Made by a program: the position numbers and the translations under genes
In this document: positions 1 through 6,940 of the stretch, one piece after another
Position numbering within the stretch: the stretch's first letter is position 1
Layout of the letters: the number at the start of each line of letters is the position of its first letter
NCBI GenBank assembly: GCA_900543715.1
Contig: UQSX01000088.1
Coordinates: 1-11,671, forward strand
From: an uncultured Blautia sp.
GTDB lineage: Bacteria; Bacillota; Clostridia; Lachnospirales; Lachnospiraceae
DNA length: 11,671 bases
Reading direction: 5' to 3'
The notes under the pieces: model-generated
What the model was told of the DNA's origin: nothing
Database searches by the model: none
Seen by the model: the letters and a program-made list of their open reading frames with translations, nothing else

Positions 1-88
1 TCACTTACCTTCCCTGTCTCTTCTAAAACTATCCCAGGTCCCTGGCTGCAGTCATACTTCTGTTTATATCTGTCCCCTGGGACTTTTG
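1..88 (-). other. structured 5' leader of a gene beyond the left edge
   Basis: Transcript expected from the leftward promoter at 95-123. It contains dyads that compete with each other: GTCCC (72-76) with GGGAC (79-83), CCAGG (34-38) with CCTGG (41-45), and a 7-bp long-range pair TCCCAGG (32-38) with CCTGGGA (76-82). The two local pairings and the long-range pairing cannot form together, which is the arrangement of an attenuator or riboswitch. No known riboswitch consensus was recognised. No convincing start codon lies before the window edge, so the leader is at least about 85 nt long. The gene it controls is not visible. Confidence 0.35.
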
Positions 89-94
89 TAAATC

Positions 95-123
95 ATTATA
101 CCAATCTGTACCGTAATTATCAA
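95..123 (-). promoter_or_regulatory. strong sigma-A promoter firing leftward
   Basis: Read on the minus strand: TTGATA, a 17-bp spacer, then a perfect TATAAT preceded by TGG (extended -10). Transcription would start near 88 and leave the window on the left. It is the best promoter match in the window and diverges from the ABC-F promoter at 157-184. Confidence 0.7.
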
Positions 124-156
124 GATATTTTTGTCCTAAGTTTCTGCAAGAAAGGC

Positions 157-184
157 TTGCAAAATCCCGGTTTTACGGTAAAAT
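157..184 (+). promoter_or_regulatory. promoter of the ABC-F gene, overlapped by dyads
   Basis: TTGCAA (157-162), 16-bp spacer, TAAAAT (179-184), giving a start near 191 and a leader of about 52 nt. Two perfect dyads overlap it: TGCAAG-N5-CTTGCA (145-161) over the -35 box, and TTTTAC-G-GTAAAA (171-183) over the -10 box. A third, ATCTTG-AA-CAAGAT, lies in the leader at 207-220. They may be operator sites, but no regulator is assigned. Confidence 0.5.
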
Positions 185-242
185 AGAAGAGATTACGCAC
201 AAACAAATCTTGAACAAGATAAAAGTGAGGGAAATTTTTAAA

Positions 243-1874
243 ATGATCGCAGCAAATAATGTTACTTTACGAATCGGTAAGAAAGCACTGTTTGAGGATG
301 TCAATATTAAATTCACAGAAGGAAACTGCTACGGCCTGATCGGAGCCAACGGAGCAGGAAAGTCCACATTCCTGAAAATCCTCTCCGGGCAGTTAGAGAC
401 CACCAAGGGAGATATCTCCATCACTCCTGGTCAGCGCCTCTCCTTCCTCCAGCAGGATCACTTCAAATATGATGCCTTTCCCGTGCTGGATACGGTTATC
501 ATGGGGAATCAGCGTCTCTATGATATCATGAAAGAAAAAGAAGCCATCTACGCAAAAGAGGATTTCACAGACGAAGATGGAATACGTGCCAGTGAACTGG
601 AAGGCGAGTTTGCAGAGATGAACGGCTGGGAAGCAGAATCTGACGCCGCTACCCTCTTAAATGGACTGGGTATCGAGACAGACCTCCACTACTCTCTTAT
701 GGCAGACCTTAACGGAAGCCAGAAGGTGAAAGTACTCCTGGCTCAGGCTCTGTTTGGAAATCCGGATATCCTTCTTCTGGACGAGCCTACCAACCATCTG
801 GACCTGGATGCTATCGAATGGCTGGAAGAATTCCTAATCAATTTTGACAACACCGTGATCGTGGTATCCCATGACCGTTACTTTTTGAATAAGGTCTGTA
901 CTCATATCGCAGATATTGACTACGGAAAGATCCAGCTCTATGCCGGAAACTATGATTTCTGGTATGAGTCCAGCCAGCTTCTGATCAAACAGATGAAAGA
1001 AGCGAACCGCAAGAAAGAGGAGAAGATCAAAGAACTCCAGGAGTTTATCTCCCGGTTCTCCGCCAACGCTTCCAAGTCCAAACAGGCCACTTCCAGAAAA
1101 CGTGCTCTGGAAAAAATCCAGTTAGACGAGATCCGTCCTTCCAGCAGAAAATATCCTTATATTGATTTCCGTCCCAACCGGGAAATCGGAAACGAAGTGC
1201 TGATGGTAGAGGGACTTTCCAAAACCATTGACGGAGTCAAGATTCTGGATAATATCTCCTTTACCCTTGGAAGAGAAGACAAAGTAGCCTTCGTAGGCGG
1301 CAATGAAAGAGCTAAGACTGTACTCTTCCAGATCCTTATGGGAGAAATGGAACCAGACGAAGGAACTTATAAATGGGGTGTTACCACATCCCAGTCCTAC
1401 TTTCCTAAGGATAATACCAAGGAATTTGATAATGATCTGACCATCGCAGACTGGCTTACAGGATATTCTGAGATCAAGGATGCCACCTATGTCCGTGGAT
1501 TCCTGGGACGTATGCTTTTCCCTGGAGAAGACGGCGTAAAAAAAGTACGAGTGCTTTCAGGAGGAGAAAAGGTAAGATGCCTTCTCTCTAAAATGATGAT
1601 CTCCGGCGCCAATGTACTGATCTTTGACGAGCCTACCAACCACCTGGATATGGAGTCTATCACAGCTTTAAACAACGGTATGATCAAGTTCCCCGGAGTG
1701 ATCCTTTTCGCTTCCCATGACCATCAGATCGTTCAGACTACCGCCAACCGGATCATGGAAATCCTGCCAACCGGCATTATGATCGATAAGATCACTACTT
1801 ATGATGAGTACCTGGCTAATGATGAGATGGCAAGAAAGCGCACCGTATACACTATGACTCAGGAAGATAATTAA
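243..1874 (+). CDS. ABC-F family ATPase (YkpA/YbiT-like)
   Basis: Soluble protein of 543 residues with two ATP-binding cassettes and no membrane segments, as in ABC-F proteins, which bind the ribosome and act on stalled translation or, in some clades, protect against antibiotics. Domain 1: Walker A GANGAGKS (34-41), signature LNGSQ (157-161), Walker B with Glu181, switch His210. A charged linker with coiled-coil character follows (about 241-310). Domain 2: Walker-A-like GGNERAKT (352-359), signature LSGGE (438-442), Walker B with Glu463, His492. The Ala before the Walker Lys in domain 2 and the LNGSQ signature depart from consensus. I believe similar variants are usual in Firmicute members of this clade. 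ATG at 243 is chosen because homologous sequence begins there and GAGGG lies 11 nt upstream; a TTG at 210 is in frame but has no such support. The gene is monocistronic, closed by the hairpin at 1896-1948. Housekeeping versus resistance role cannot be told from sequence. Confidence 0.9.
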   Translation: MIAANNVTLRIGKKALFEDVNIKFTEGNCYGLIGANGAGKSTFLKILSGQLETTKGDISITPGQRLSFLQQDHFKYDAFPVLDTVIMGNQRLYDIMKEKEAIYAKEDFTDEDGIRASELEGEFAEMNGWEAESDAATLLNGLGIETDLHYSLMADLNGSQKVKVLLAQALFGNPDILLLDEPTNHLDLDAIEWLEEFLINFDNTVIVVSHDRYFLNKVCTHIADIDYGKIQLYAGNYDFWYESSQLLIKQMKEANRKKEEKIKELQEFISRFSANASKSKQATSRKRALEKIQLDEIRPSSRKYPYIDFRPNREIGNEVLMVEGLSKTIDGVKILDNISFTLGREDKVAFVGGNERAKTVLFQILMGEMEPDEGTYKWGVTTSQSYFPKDNTKEFDNDLTIADWLTGYSEIKDATYVRGFLGRMLFPGEDGVKKVRVLSGGEKVRCLLSKMMISGANVLIFDEPTNHLDMESITALNNGMIKFPGVILFASHDHQIVQTTANRIMEILPTGIMIDKITTYDEYLANDEMARKRTVYTMTQEDN

Positions 1875-1895
1875 AGTTATAGATCCATTTGTCAT

Positions 1896-1948
1896 AAAAG
1901 AACCGCTGCATTGGGGGGGAACTCCCACAAATGCAGCGGTTCTTTTTT
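1896..1948. terminator. bidirectional rho-independent terminator
   Basis: Seventeen-base arms (1896-1912 and 1930-1946) with a C- and G-rich core pair perfectly, enclosing a loop with seven G. The hairpin ends in six T (1943-1948) on the plus strand and TTTTAT on the minus strand. It lies between the convergent ABC-F and AraC genes and probably serves both. Confidence 0.88.
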
Positions 1949-1965
1949 AGAGAAATTCTGATAGG

Positions 1966-2883
1966 CTATCGGGGAACGTTTCTCTCTTTCTGAGGGGTCC
2001 TCTGCTCCGGCTGTATCTTCATATCCCGGAATTCTTTCGGTGAAATCCCGTATTCTTTTTTGAATGCCCGGTAAAAACTGGAGTAATCTTTAAAGCCAAA
2101 CATAAGGTAAGCCTTAGTTATACTGATATTACTGAGTATGGCGTCCTGACAGGCGGCCAGTCTCTTTTTCATAATATACTGGTGTATGGATATTCCTGTA
2201 TTTTCCTTAAAAATATGAGCAATATGATACTTGCTGGCATAAAATTTCCCCGCCAGATACTCCAGGGATAAATCCTGGTCCAATTGGGTATCTATATATT
2301 GAATGATATTTTCATACAAGTTCTGATCCTCCTTCAGCCTTCTTGGATGCGTTCTCTCATAGGCCATTCGGCTGAGGTGGAGAAAAAGATCACAGATACC
2401 GATAAAGATTTTTTCTTCTTTTCCAAACCGGTCCCAGTGTATCTCCTCGATCAGGTGAAAGATCCTGGACTGAATACTGCTGAAGTCCACTGCATCATTA
2501 TGAAAAACATACTGCTGCTTCTCCCTGGCCAGGCGGATGATATAGAAATAGGCTTCTGACATCTGGCGGATCCTCTCATAATAATCCATACTGATCCAGA
2601 AAACAAAACGGCTGTATGGCTTCTCTGAGTCATGGATAACTGCTTTGTGGTGGATCCCCGGAGGAATCACCACTACATCCCCTGCCTTTAGACTGTAAAG
2701 CTGTTCTTCAATAAGGTAAGAAACGGTTCCTTCCAGAAAGAAATAAAATTCATAGTAGTCATGGGTATGACTGTCTACGTTTGCCATGTGGCTGTCACTG
2801 TAATAGTATAGTTCATAATCTCTTGAGAGCATATACTGTCTGGTCAAAAACTGGGTTTTCAGGTTTTTTTTCATAATTTTCAT
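1966..2883 (-). CDS. AraC-family regulator, probable uxuAB regulator
   Basis: Cytoplasmic transcription factor of 305 residues. The N-terminal half is a cupin-type sensor domain (His39 and His41 in DSHTHDYYEF, Gly52, PPGIHH at 74-79). The C-terminal third carries the two AraC helix-turn-helix units, about 203-230 and 253-285, ending in the family signature GFKDYSSFYRAFKKEYGISP. The second unit resembles RhaS. The gene diverges from uxuA across a 145-bp gap holding both promoters, so it is inferred to sense a uronate or pathway intermediate and control uxuAB, possibly with autoregulation; the ligand is not shown. Start choice: the first ATG (2883) has GGGAG only 3 nt upstream, while a second ATG three codons in (2874) has it 12 nt upstream; either could be used. 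An unrelated sugar as inducer is the main alternative. Confidence 0.88.
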   Translation of the reverse strand: MKIMKKNLKTQFLTRQYMLSRDYELYYYSDSHMANVDSHTHDYYEFYFFLEGTVSYLIEEQLYSLKAGDVVVIPPGIHHKAVIHDSEKPYSRFVFWISMDYYERIRQMSEAYFYIIRLAREKQQYVFHNDAVDFSSIQSRIFHLIEEIHWDRFGKEEKIFIGICDLFLHLSRMAYERTHPRRLKEDQNLYENIIQYIDTQLDQDLSLEYLAGKFYASKYHIAHIFKENTGISIHQYIMKKRLAACQDAILSNISITKAYLMFGFKDYSSFYRAFKKEYGISPKEFRDMKIQPEQRTPQKERNVPR

Positions 2884-2911
2884 TTTCTCCCTGTGGATTT
2901 ATATAGATTTC

Positions 2912-2955
2912 TGTACTTATTTTAGTACAAAACTACAAGTTTTGCAATGTATACA
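2912..2955. promoter_or_regulatory. candidate operator dyads in the araC-uxuA gap
   Basis: Three palindromic elements lie side by side: TGTACT-N6-AGTACA (2912-2929), CAAAACT-ACA-AGTTTTG (2928-2944) and TGTATACA (2948-2955). All arms are perfect. The first overlaps the -10 box of the regulator gene and the second fills its spacer, while the third lies about 14 bp upstream of the uxuA -35 box. AraC proteins more often bind direct repeats, so another regulator may bind here instead. Confidence 0.4.
2919..2947 (-). promoter_or_regulatory. promoter of the AraC-family gene
   Basis: Minus strand: TTGCAA (2942-2947), 17-bp spacer, TAAAAT (2919-2924). The dyads at 2912-2929 and 2928-2944 cover this promoter. 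Confidence 0.5.
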
Positions 2956-2968
2956 ACAAACTTATCAA

Positions 2969-2997
2969 TTGGCTTTTTTTTCCTCGTCCATTATAAT
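2969..2997 (+). promoter_or_regulatory. promoter of uxuAB
   Basis: TTGGCT (2969-2974), 17-bp spacer that includes a T-tract, and a perfect TATAAT (2992-2997). The expected start near 3004 gives a leader of about 25 nt, with GAGAGG (3015-3020) 8 nt before the uxuA ATG. The weak -35 match fits a promoter that needs an activator. Confidence 0.65.
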
Positions 2998-3028
2998 AAA
3001 ATCATAAATTGAAAGAGAGGTATTTATT

Positions 3029-4108
3029 ATGGAAATGACAATGCGCTGGTACGGCAAAGACCACGACACTGTAACTCTGGAACAGATTCGTCAGAGCTGC
3101 TATGTAAAGGGGATCATCACCACTCTGTATGACAAAATGCCTGGTGAAGTATGGACTCTGGACGAGATCATGGCAATGAAGAAGGAAGTAGAAGACGCTG
3201 GCCTTCATCTTGCAGGTATCGAAAGCGTAAACGTAAGCGACGCTATCAAAACAGGAGCTCCGGAACGTGATAAAGATATCGAAGCTTACATTGAAACCCT
3301 GGAAAACCTGGGCAAAGCAGACATCCATATGGTATGCTACAACTTCATGCCTGTATTTGACTGGACAAGAACAGAGCTGGAGCGTAAGAGAGACGACGGT
3401 TCTACAGTTCTTGCTTACAGCCAGGACACCATCGACAGCATGGATCCGGAAAAGATGTTCGACAGCATCAAAAATGACATGAACGGTACTGTAATGCCAG
3501 GCTGGGAGCCAGAACGTATGGAGAAAGTAAAAGAACTGTTTGCTCTGTACAAAGACATTGATGAAGAAAAATTATTTGACAACCTGGTATACTTCCTGAA
3601 AGCTATCATGCCGGTATGTGACAAATATGACATCAACATGGCTATCCATCCAGACGATCCTTCCTGGAGTGTATTCGGACTGCCCCGTATCATTTCCACT
3701 CAGGAAAAACTGAAAAGAATGATGGACGCTGTTCCAAATAAACACAACGGTGTAACCTTCTGCATGGGCTCCTATGGAACCAACTTAAACAACGACCTGA
3801 TCGAAACAATTAAGATGCTGAAAGGCAGAATCCACTTTGCTCATGTAAGAAACCTTCGCTTCAACGACGGCATGAGAGATTTCGAGGAAAGCGCTCACTT
3901 AAGCTCTGACGGAACTTTCGATATGTACGCAGTTGTAAAAGCTCTGTATGAATCAGGATTTGAAGGACCTATCCGTCCAGACCACGGACGTATGATCTGG
4001 GGTGAAAAAGCAATGCCAGGATACGGACTTTATGACCGTGCACTTGGTGCCGCTTATATCTGCGGACTTTGGGAATCTGTAGAGAAACAGGCAAAAGAAG
4101 CAAAATAA
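3029..4108 (+). CDS. uxuA: mannonate dehydratase
   Basis: Cytoplasmic TIM-barrel enzyme (EC 4.2.1.8) that dehydrates D-mannonate to 2-keto-3-deoxy-D-gluconate in glucuronate breakdown. The 359-residue length is normal for the Gram-positive form. It starts with MRWYG and has the metal-site set in order: His207 (in MAIHPDD), Cys245 (in FCMGSYG), His272 (in HFAHVRN) and Asp318 followed by His319 (in RPDHGR). From memory these align with the Mn-binding His, Cys, His, Asp of characterised family members. Start fixed by GAGAGG 8 nt upstream. First gene of a two-gene operon with uxuB, 26 nt downstream, divergent from the AraC-family regulator. All key residues are present, so I expect an active enzyme. 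Confidence 0.96.
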   Translation: MEMTMRWYGKDHDTVTLEQIRQSCYVKGIITTLYDKMPGEVWTLDEIMAMKKEVEDAGLHLAGIESVNVSDAIKTGAPERDKDIEAYIETLENLGKADIHMVCYNFMPVFDWTRTELERKRDDGSTVLAYSQDTIDSMDPEKMFDSIKNDMNGTVMPGWEPERMEKVKELFALYKDIDEEKLFDNLVYFLKAIMPVCDKYDINMAIHPDDPSWSVFGLPRIISTQEKLKRMMDAVPNKHNGVTFCMGSYGTNLNNDLIETIKMLKGRIHFAHVRNLRFNDGMRDFEESAHLSSDGTFDMYAVVKALYESGFEGPIRPDHGRMIWGEKAMPGYGLYDRALGAAYICGLWESVEKQAKEAK

Positions 4109-4134
4109 TAAAAAGAAAGGATCGTGTGTAGATT

Positions 4135-5745
4135 ATGAAACTGACTTTAGAAGGTCTGAAAAACACAAAGGACTGGGAAGCAGCCGGTATCGCTCTTCCA
4201 TCTTATGATGTTGCAAAAGTAGCTGAAAACACAAAGAAAGCTCCTGTATGGGTACACTTCGGAGCAGGAAATATCTTCCGTATCTTCATCGGCGGTCTGG
4301 CTGACACACTGATTTCCAATGGTGCAGCCGACAAAGGTATCACCTGTGTGGAAACTTTCGACTTTGACGTAGTAGACAAAATCTACGTGCCTTACGACAA
4401 TCTGGTATTAGCTGTTACCTTAAAGGCTGACGGCTCCACAGACAAAAAGGTTCTGGGCTCTCTTACAGAAGCCATCAAAGCTCAGTCCAATGTTCCGGAA
4501 TACTGGAACCGCCTGAAAGAAATCTTTGTTGATCCAGGTCTTCAGATGATTTCCTTCACCATCACAGAAAAAGGCTACGCTTTAAAAGGCGCTGACGGAA
4601 ATTATTTCCCATTTATTCAGGCCGACATCGACAACGGTCCGGAGAAACCGGGTGCTGCTATGGCAGTTGTATGTGCTCTTCTCTTTGAGCGTTACAAAGC
4701 CGGAAAATATCCTCTGGCAGTAGTCTCCATGGATAACTGCTCTCACAATGGCGAAAAACTCCAGAACTCTATCACCACCATGGCAAAAGAATGGCTGGCA
4801 AAAGGATTCGTAGATCAGGGATTTGTGGACTATATTTCTGATGAGAAACAGGTTTCCTTCCCATGGTCCATGATCGACAAGATCACACCAAGACCTGCAG
4901 ATTCCGTATGTGCAGATCTGGAGAAAGCCGGAGTGGAAGACATCGCTCCTGTTATCACCTCCAAGAGAACCTATATCGCTCCTTTTGTAAATGCAGAAGG
5001 ACCTCAGTACCTGGTTATCGAGGACAAGTTCCCTAACGGAAGACCTGCTCTCGAAAAAGCCGGCGTATATATGACAGACAGAGATACGGTTAACAAAGTA
5101 GAGAGAATGAAGGTTACCACCTGTCTGAATCCTCTCCACACAGCACTGGCTGTATACGGCTGTGTACTGGGTTACACACTGATTGCTGATGAGATGAAAG
5201 ATTCTCAGTTAAATAAACTGGTTCATGAGATTGGTCCCGTAGAAGGCATGCCTGTGGTTACAGATCCCGGTATCCTCTCTCCTGCTGATTTCGTTGATGA
5301 AGTTATCAACGTGAGAATCCCGAATCCATTTATGCCGGATACCCCACAGCGTATCGCAACAGATACCTCACAGAAAGTAGGTATCCGCTACGGCGAAACT
5401 ATCAAATCTTATGTGGAGAAATATGGCGATGCTAAGAAGCTGACAGCCATTCCTCTGGCTATTGCAGGATGGTGCAGATATCTCCTGGGCGTAAATGACG
5501 AAGGCGAGAAATTCGAACTTTCCGCTGACCCAATGCTTCCTGAACTGTCTAAAGTACTGGAAGGCATTGAGGTAGGCAAACCGGAAACTTACAACGGCCA
5601 GTTAAAATCTATTCTTTCCAACGCCAATATCTTTGGAATCGACCTGTATCAGGCAGGCATCGGCGAAAAGGTTGAGGAAATGTTTAAAGAAGAAATTGCC
5701 GGACCTGGCGCCGTAAGAGCTACTTTGAAAAAATACATGGATTAA
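4135..5745 (+). CDS. uxuB: fructuronate reductase, mannitol dehydrogenase family
   Basis: Polyol-specific long-chain dehydrogenase of 536 residues, inferred to reduce D-fructuronate to D-mannonate with NADH (EC 1.1.1.57), the step before UxuA. The N-terminal Rossmann fold shows VHFGAGNIFR (40-49). The C-terminal domain holds the catalytic pattern Lys326-x5-Asn332-x2-His335 (KVTTCLNPLH). There is no signal peptide. The family also contains mannitol and tagaturonate/altronate enzymes; linkage to uxuA is the main reason to call fructuronate reductase. The ribosome binding site AAAGAAAGGA (4112-4121) is 13 nt from the ATG, rather distant, and within the intergenic spacer after uxuA. The operon closes at the terminator 5763-5802. 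At this size it is longer than UxuB of E. coli, as I recall for clostridial members. Confidence 0.92.
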   Translation: MKLTLEGLKNTKDWEAAGIALPSYDVAKVAENTKKAPVWVHFGAGNIFRIFIGGLADTLISNGAADKGITCVETFDFDVVDKIYVPYDNLVLAVTLKADGSTDKKVLGSLTEAIKAQSNVPEYWNRLKEIFVDPGLQMISFTITEKGYALKGADGNYFPFIQADIDNGPEKPGAAMAVVCALLFERYKAGKYPLAVVSMDNCSHNGEKLQNSITTMAKEWLAKGFVDQGFVDYISDEKQVSFPWSMIDKITPRPADSVCADLEKAGVEDIAPVITSKRTYIAPFVNAEGPQYLVIEDKFPNGRPALEKAGVYMTDRDTVNKVERMKVTTCLNPLHTALAVYGCVLGYTLIADEMKDSQLNKLVHEIGPVEGMPVVTDPGILSPADFVDEVINVRIPNPFMPDTPQRIATDTSQKVGIRYGETIKSYVEKYGDAKKLTAIPLAIAGWCRYLLGVNDEGEKFELSADPMLPELSKVLEGIEVGKPETYNGQLKSILSNANIFGIDLYQAGIGEKVEEMFKEEIAGPGAVRATLKKYMD

Positions 5746-5762
5746 TCATTACTCCTAAAAGA

Positions 5763-5802
5763 AAAAAGAGGGGTCTGCCGCAATGCGGCGGCCCCTCTTT
5801 TT
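5763..5802. terminator. bidirectional terminator after uxuB
   Basis: AAAAAGAGGGG (5763-5773) pairs with CCCCTCTTTTT (5792-5802), and an inner GCCGC/GCGGC pair extends the stem. A-tract and T-tract flank it on both sides, so it can end uxuAB on the plus strand and the receiver gene on the minus strand. Confidence 0.9.
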
Positions 5803-5817
5803 ACGAAAAACCTTTTA

Positions 5818-6216
5818 TTACATCTGGGCAGCTCTGTCTGCCTGCTGATATCGTTCCGCCCGGCGGAGTACTGCCCGGATCCGGGCCATCATTTCTACTT
5901 TTCCCATAGTCCTGGACAGATAATCGTCGGCCCCATGGTCAAAACACCGTGCTTTTCTGGATCCGTCATTTGTATCTGATACCATGATCACGGGAATCTG
6001 AACATATTCAAAAGAATCTCTCAGGATATCCAGGATATCCAGGCCCTTTTCCCCAGGCAGATCATAGTCCAGAAGGATCAGTTCCGGACGGTGCTGCTTT
6101 AAAACTTCCAATAGTTCTTTCCCTGACGGGATCGCCTCTGATGTATAGCCGCAGGATTCCAGTGTATACATCAGGATTTTTCGGAATTCCCCCTTCGGTT
6201 CAATACAGTAAACCAC
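5818..6216 (-). CDS. receiver-only response regulator, atypical PhoB-like
   Basis: One CheY-like receiver domain in 132 residues with no output domain. Phospho-acceptor Asp50 lies in LILLDYDLPG; the switch Ser80 is in PVIMVS; HGADDY (94-99) and a C-terminal ARIRAVLRR helix match PhoB-type receivers. Departures: the N-terminal acidic cluster is reduced to one acid (Glu6, CIEPKGEF where the family has E-D-D), and the conserved Lys-Pro of the last loop is Arg102-Thr103. These positions bind Mg and transmit phosphorylation, so the domain may signal poorly or constitutively. PhoB relatives have a winged-helix domain of about 100 residues; here only 14 residues follow the receiver. GTG start with AGGAG 9 nt upstream. 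The gene lies 23 nt downstream of phoU on the same strand, so the two are probably cotranscribed. It could be a decayed PhoB or a functional stand-alone receiver. Confidence 0.85.
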   Translation of the reverse strand: MVYCIEPKGEFRKILMYTLESCGYTSEAIPSGKELLEVLKQHRPELILLDYDLPGEKGLDILDILRDSFEYVQIPVIMVSDTNDGSRKARCFDHGADDYLSRTMGKVEMMARIRAVLRRAERYQQADRAAQM

Positions 6217-6239
6217 AGCTTTCCACTCCTATTTCTTCC

Positions 6240-6782
6240 TTACTTCTTTACCTTCTCATGTTCTCCTGTGATAGAGTAGATCACCCAGTCTGCAATATTT
6301 TCCGCATGATCTCCTATCCTTTCGTAGTATTTTGCAATTATGGCCAGATCCAGGTCTTCTCTCAAAAAAGCCTTCATACTGTCCTTCAGCATATGGATGT
6401 TTTCCTCAGCCATCTCTTTTAAAGGGATCTGGCTGTCTGACAGATCTGTCTCTCCTGTAAGGATCATTTCACCGATATCTCCTGCCTGTATACCTATTCT
6501 CTCCATGTCCGTCACAATCTTCAAGGCGGAGGATATCTTGCGCAGGTCTGAGGCCACCGGCTGCTGGAGAAGAAGAAGCTTCATACACTTTTCTTCTATT
6601 TCTCTTTCCATATGGCGTATCTTGTCACACAGTTCTGAAACCTCCCAGGTCAGACTCTGCCGGCTCCCCTTCAGAGCCCTGATAGTAATTTCAATGCTCT
6701 TCTGGCAGGCATTTCCCATACTGATCAGTTGTTTATTCAGATCTTCTAATTGCTTTTCATAATACTCTCTCATGCCTATCAT
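6240..6782 (-). CDS. phoU: PhoU-like protein with shortened second repeat
   Basis: PhoU is a cytoplasmic all-helical protein that couples the Pst phosphate transporter to the PhoR/PhoB system. It is normally two three-helix repeats of about 215-240 residues in all. Here repeat 1 is complete, with its metal-cluster motif around DMERIG (92-97). Repeat 2 keeps its first helix (about 120-147) and its last helix with YERIGDHAEN (153-162), but the middle is missing: REDLDLA runs straight into IIAKYYERIGDH, where E. coli PhoU has about 39 further residues. The reading frame is intact at 180 residues. Two ATGs (6782 and 6773) are possible and neither has a good Shine-Dalgarno site. No pst, phoR or full phoB gene is nearby, which is unusual. 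The call as PhoU family is firm, but normal function is doubtful. Confidence 0.88.
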   Translation of the reverse strand: MIGMREYYEKQLEDLNKQLISMGNACQKSIEITIRALKGSRQSLTWEVSELCDKIRHMEREIEEKCMKLLLLQQPVASDLRKISSALKIVTDMERIGIQAGDIGEMILTGETDLSDSQIPLKEMAEENIHMLKDSMKAFLREDLDLAIIAKYYERIGDHAENIADWVIYSITGEHEKVKK

Positions 6783-6789
6783 TTTAAAG

Positions 6790-6824
6790 CTTTACTGTAA
6801 AGAAAAAAATCATGTTTTTGTAAA
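6790..6824 (-). promoter_or_regulatory. TTTACA repeats and dyad upstream of phoU
   Basis: Minus strand carries TTTACA twice (6819-6824 and 6796-6801), 23 bp apart, the second within the dyad CTTTAC-A-GTAAAG (6790-6802). TTTACA fits the TT(A/T/C)ACA element bound by Bacillus PhoP, which repeats about every 11 bp; here the intermediate copy is absent. A regulatory role is a guess. Confidence 0.2.
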
Positions 6825-6940
6825 TTTTCCGAAAACATTCTACATTTAAAATTATTCCCCCAGAGCATACAGGGCCGTGGCAATACGGATCTGATATGCC
6901 CCGAAAGAAAAGCTTTGGGTAAAATAGAGAATAACAATCC

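Noticed and set aside
1..186. Plus-strand open frame from the left edge to 186
   Set aside because: It has no internal Met start, no recognisable motif, and overlaps two promoters and dyads; 61 open codons can arise by chance.
210..242. TTG start at 210 adding 11 residues to the ABC-F protein
   Set aside because: The family N-terminus begins at the ATG at 243, the extra residues show no homology, and the TTG lies inside a dyad without a ribosome binding site.
4582..5139. 185-codon minus-strand frame inside uxuB
   Set aside because: It is antisense to a strongly conserved gene, has no plausible ribosome binding site or family resemblance, and follows from the codon bias of uxuB.
5818..6782. 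Functional phosphate regulon locus
   Set aside because: No pst, phoR or full-length phoB is present, and both genes that are present are reduced.
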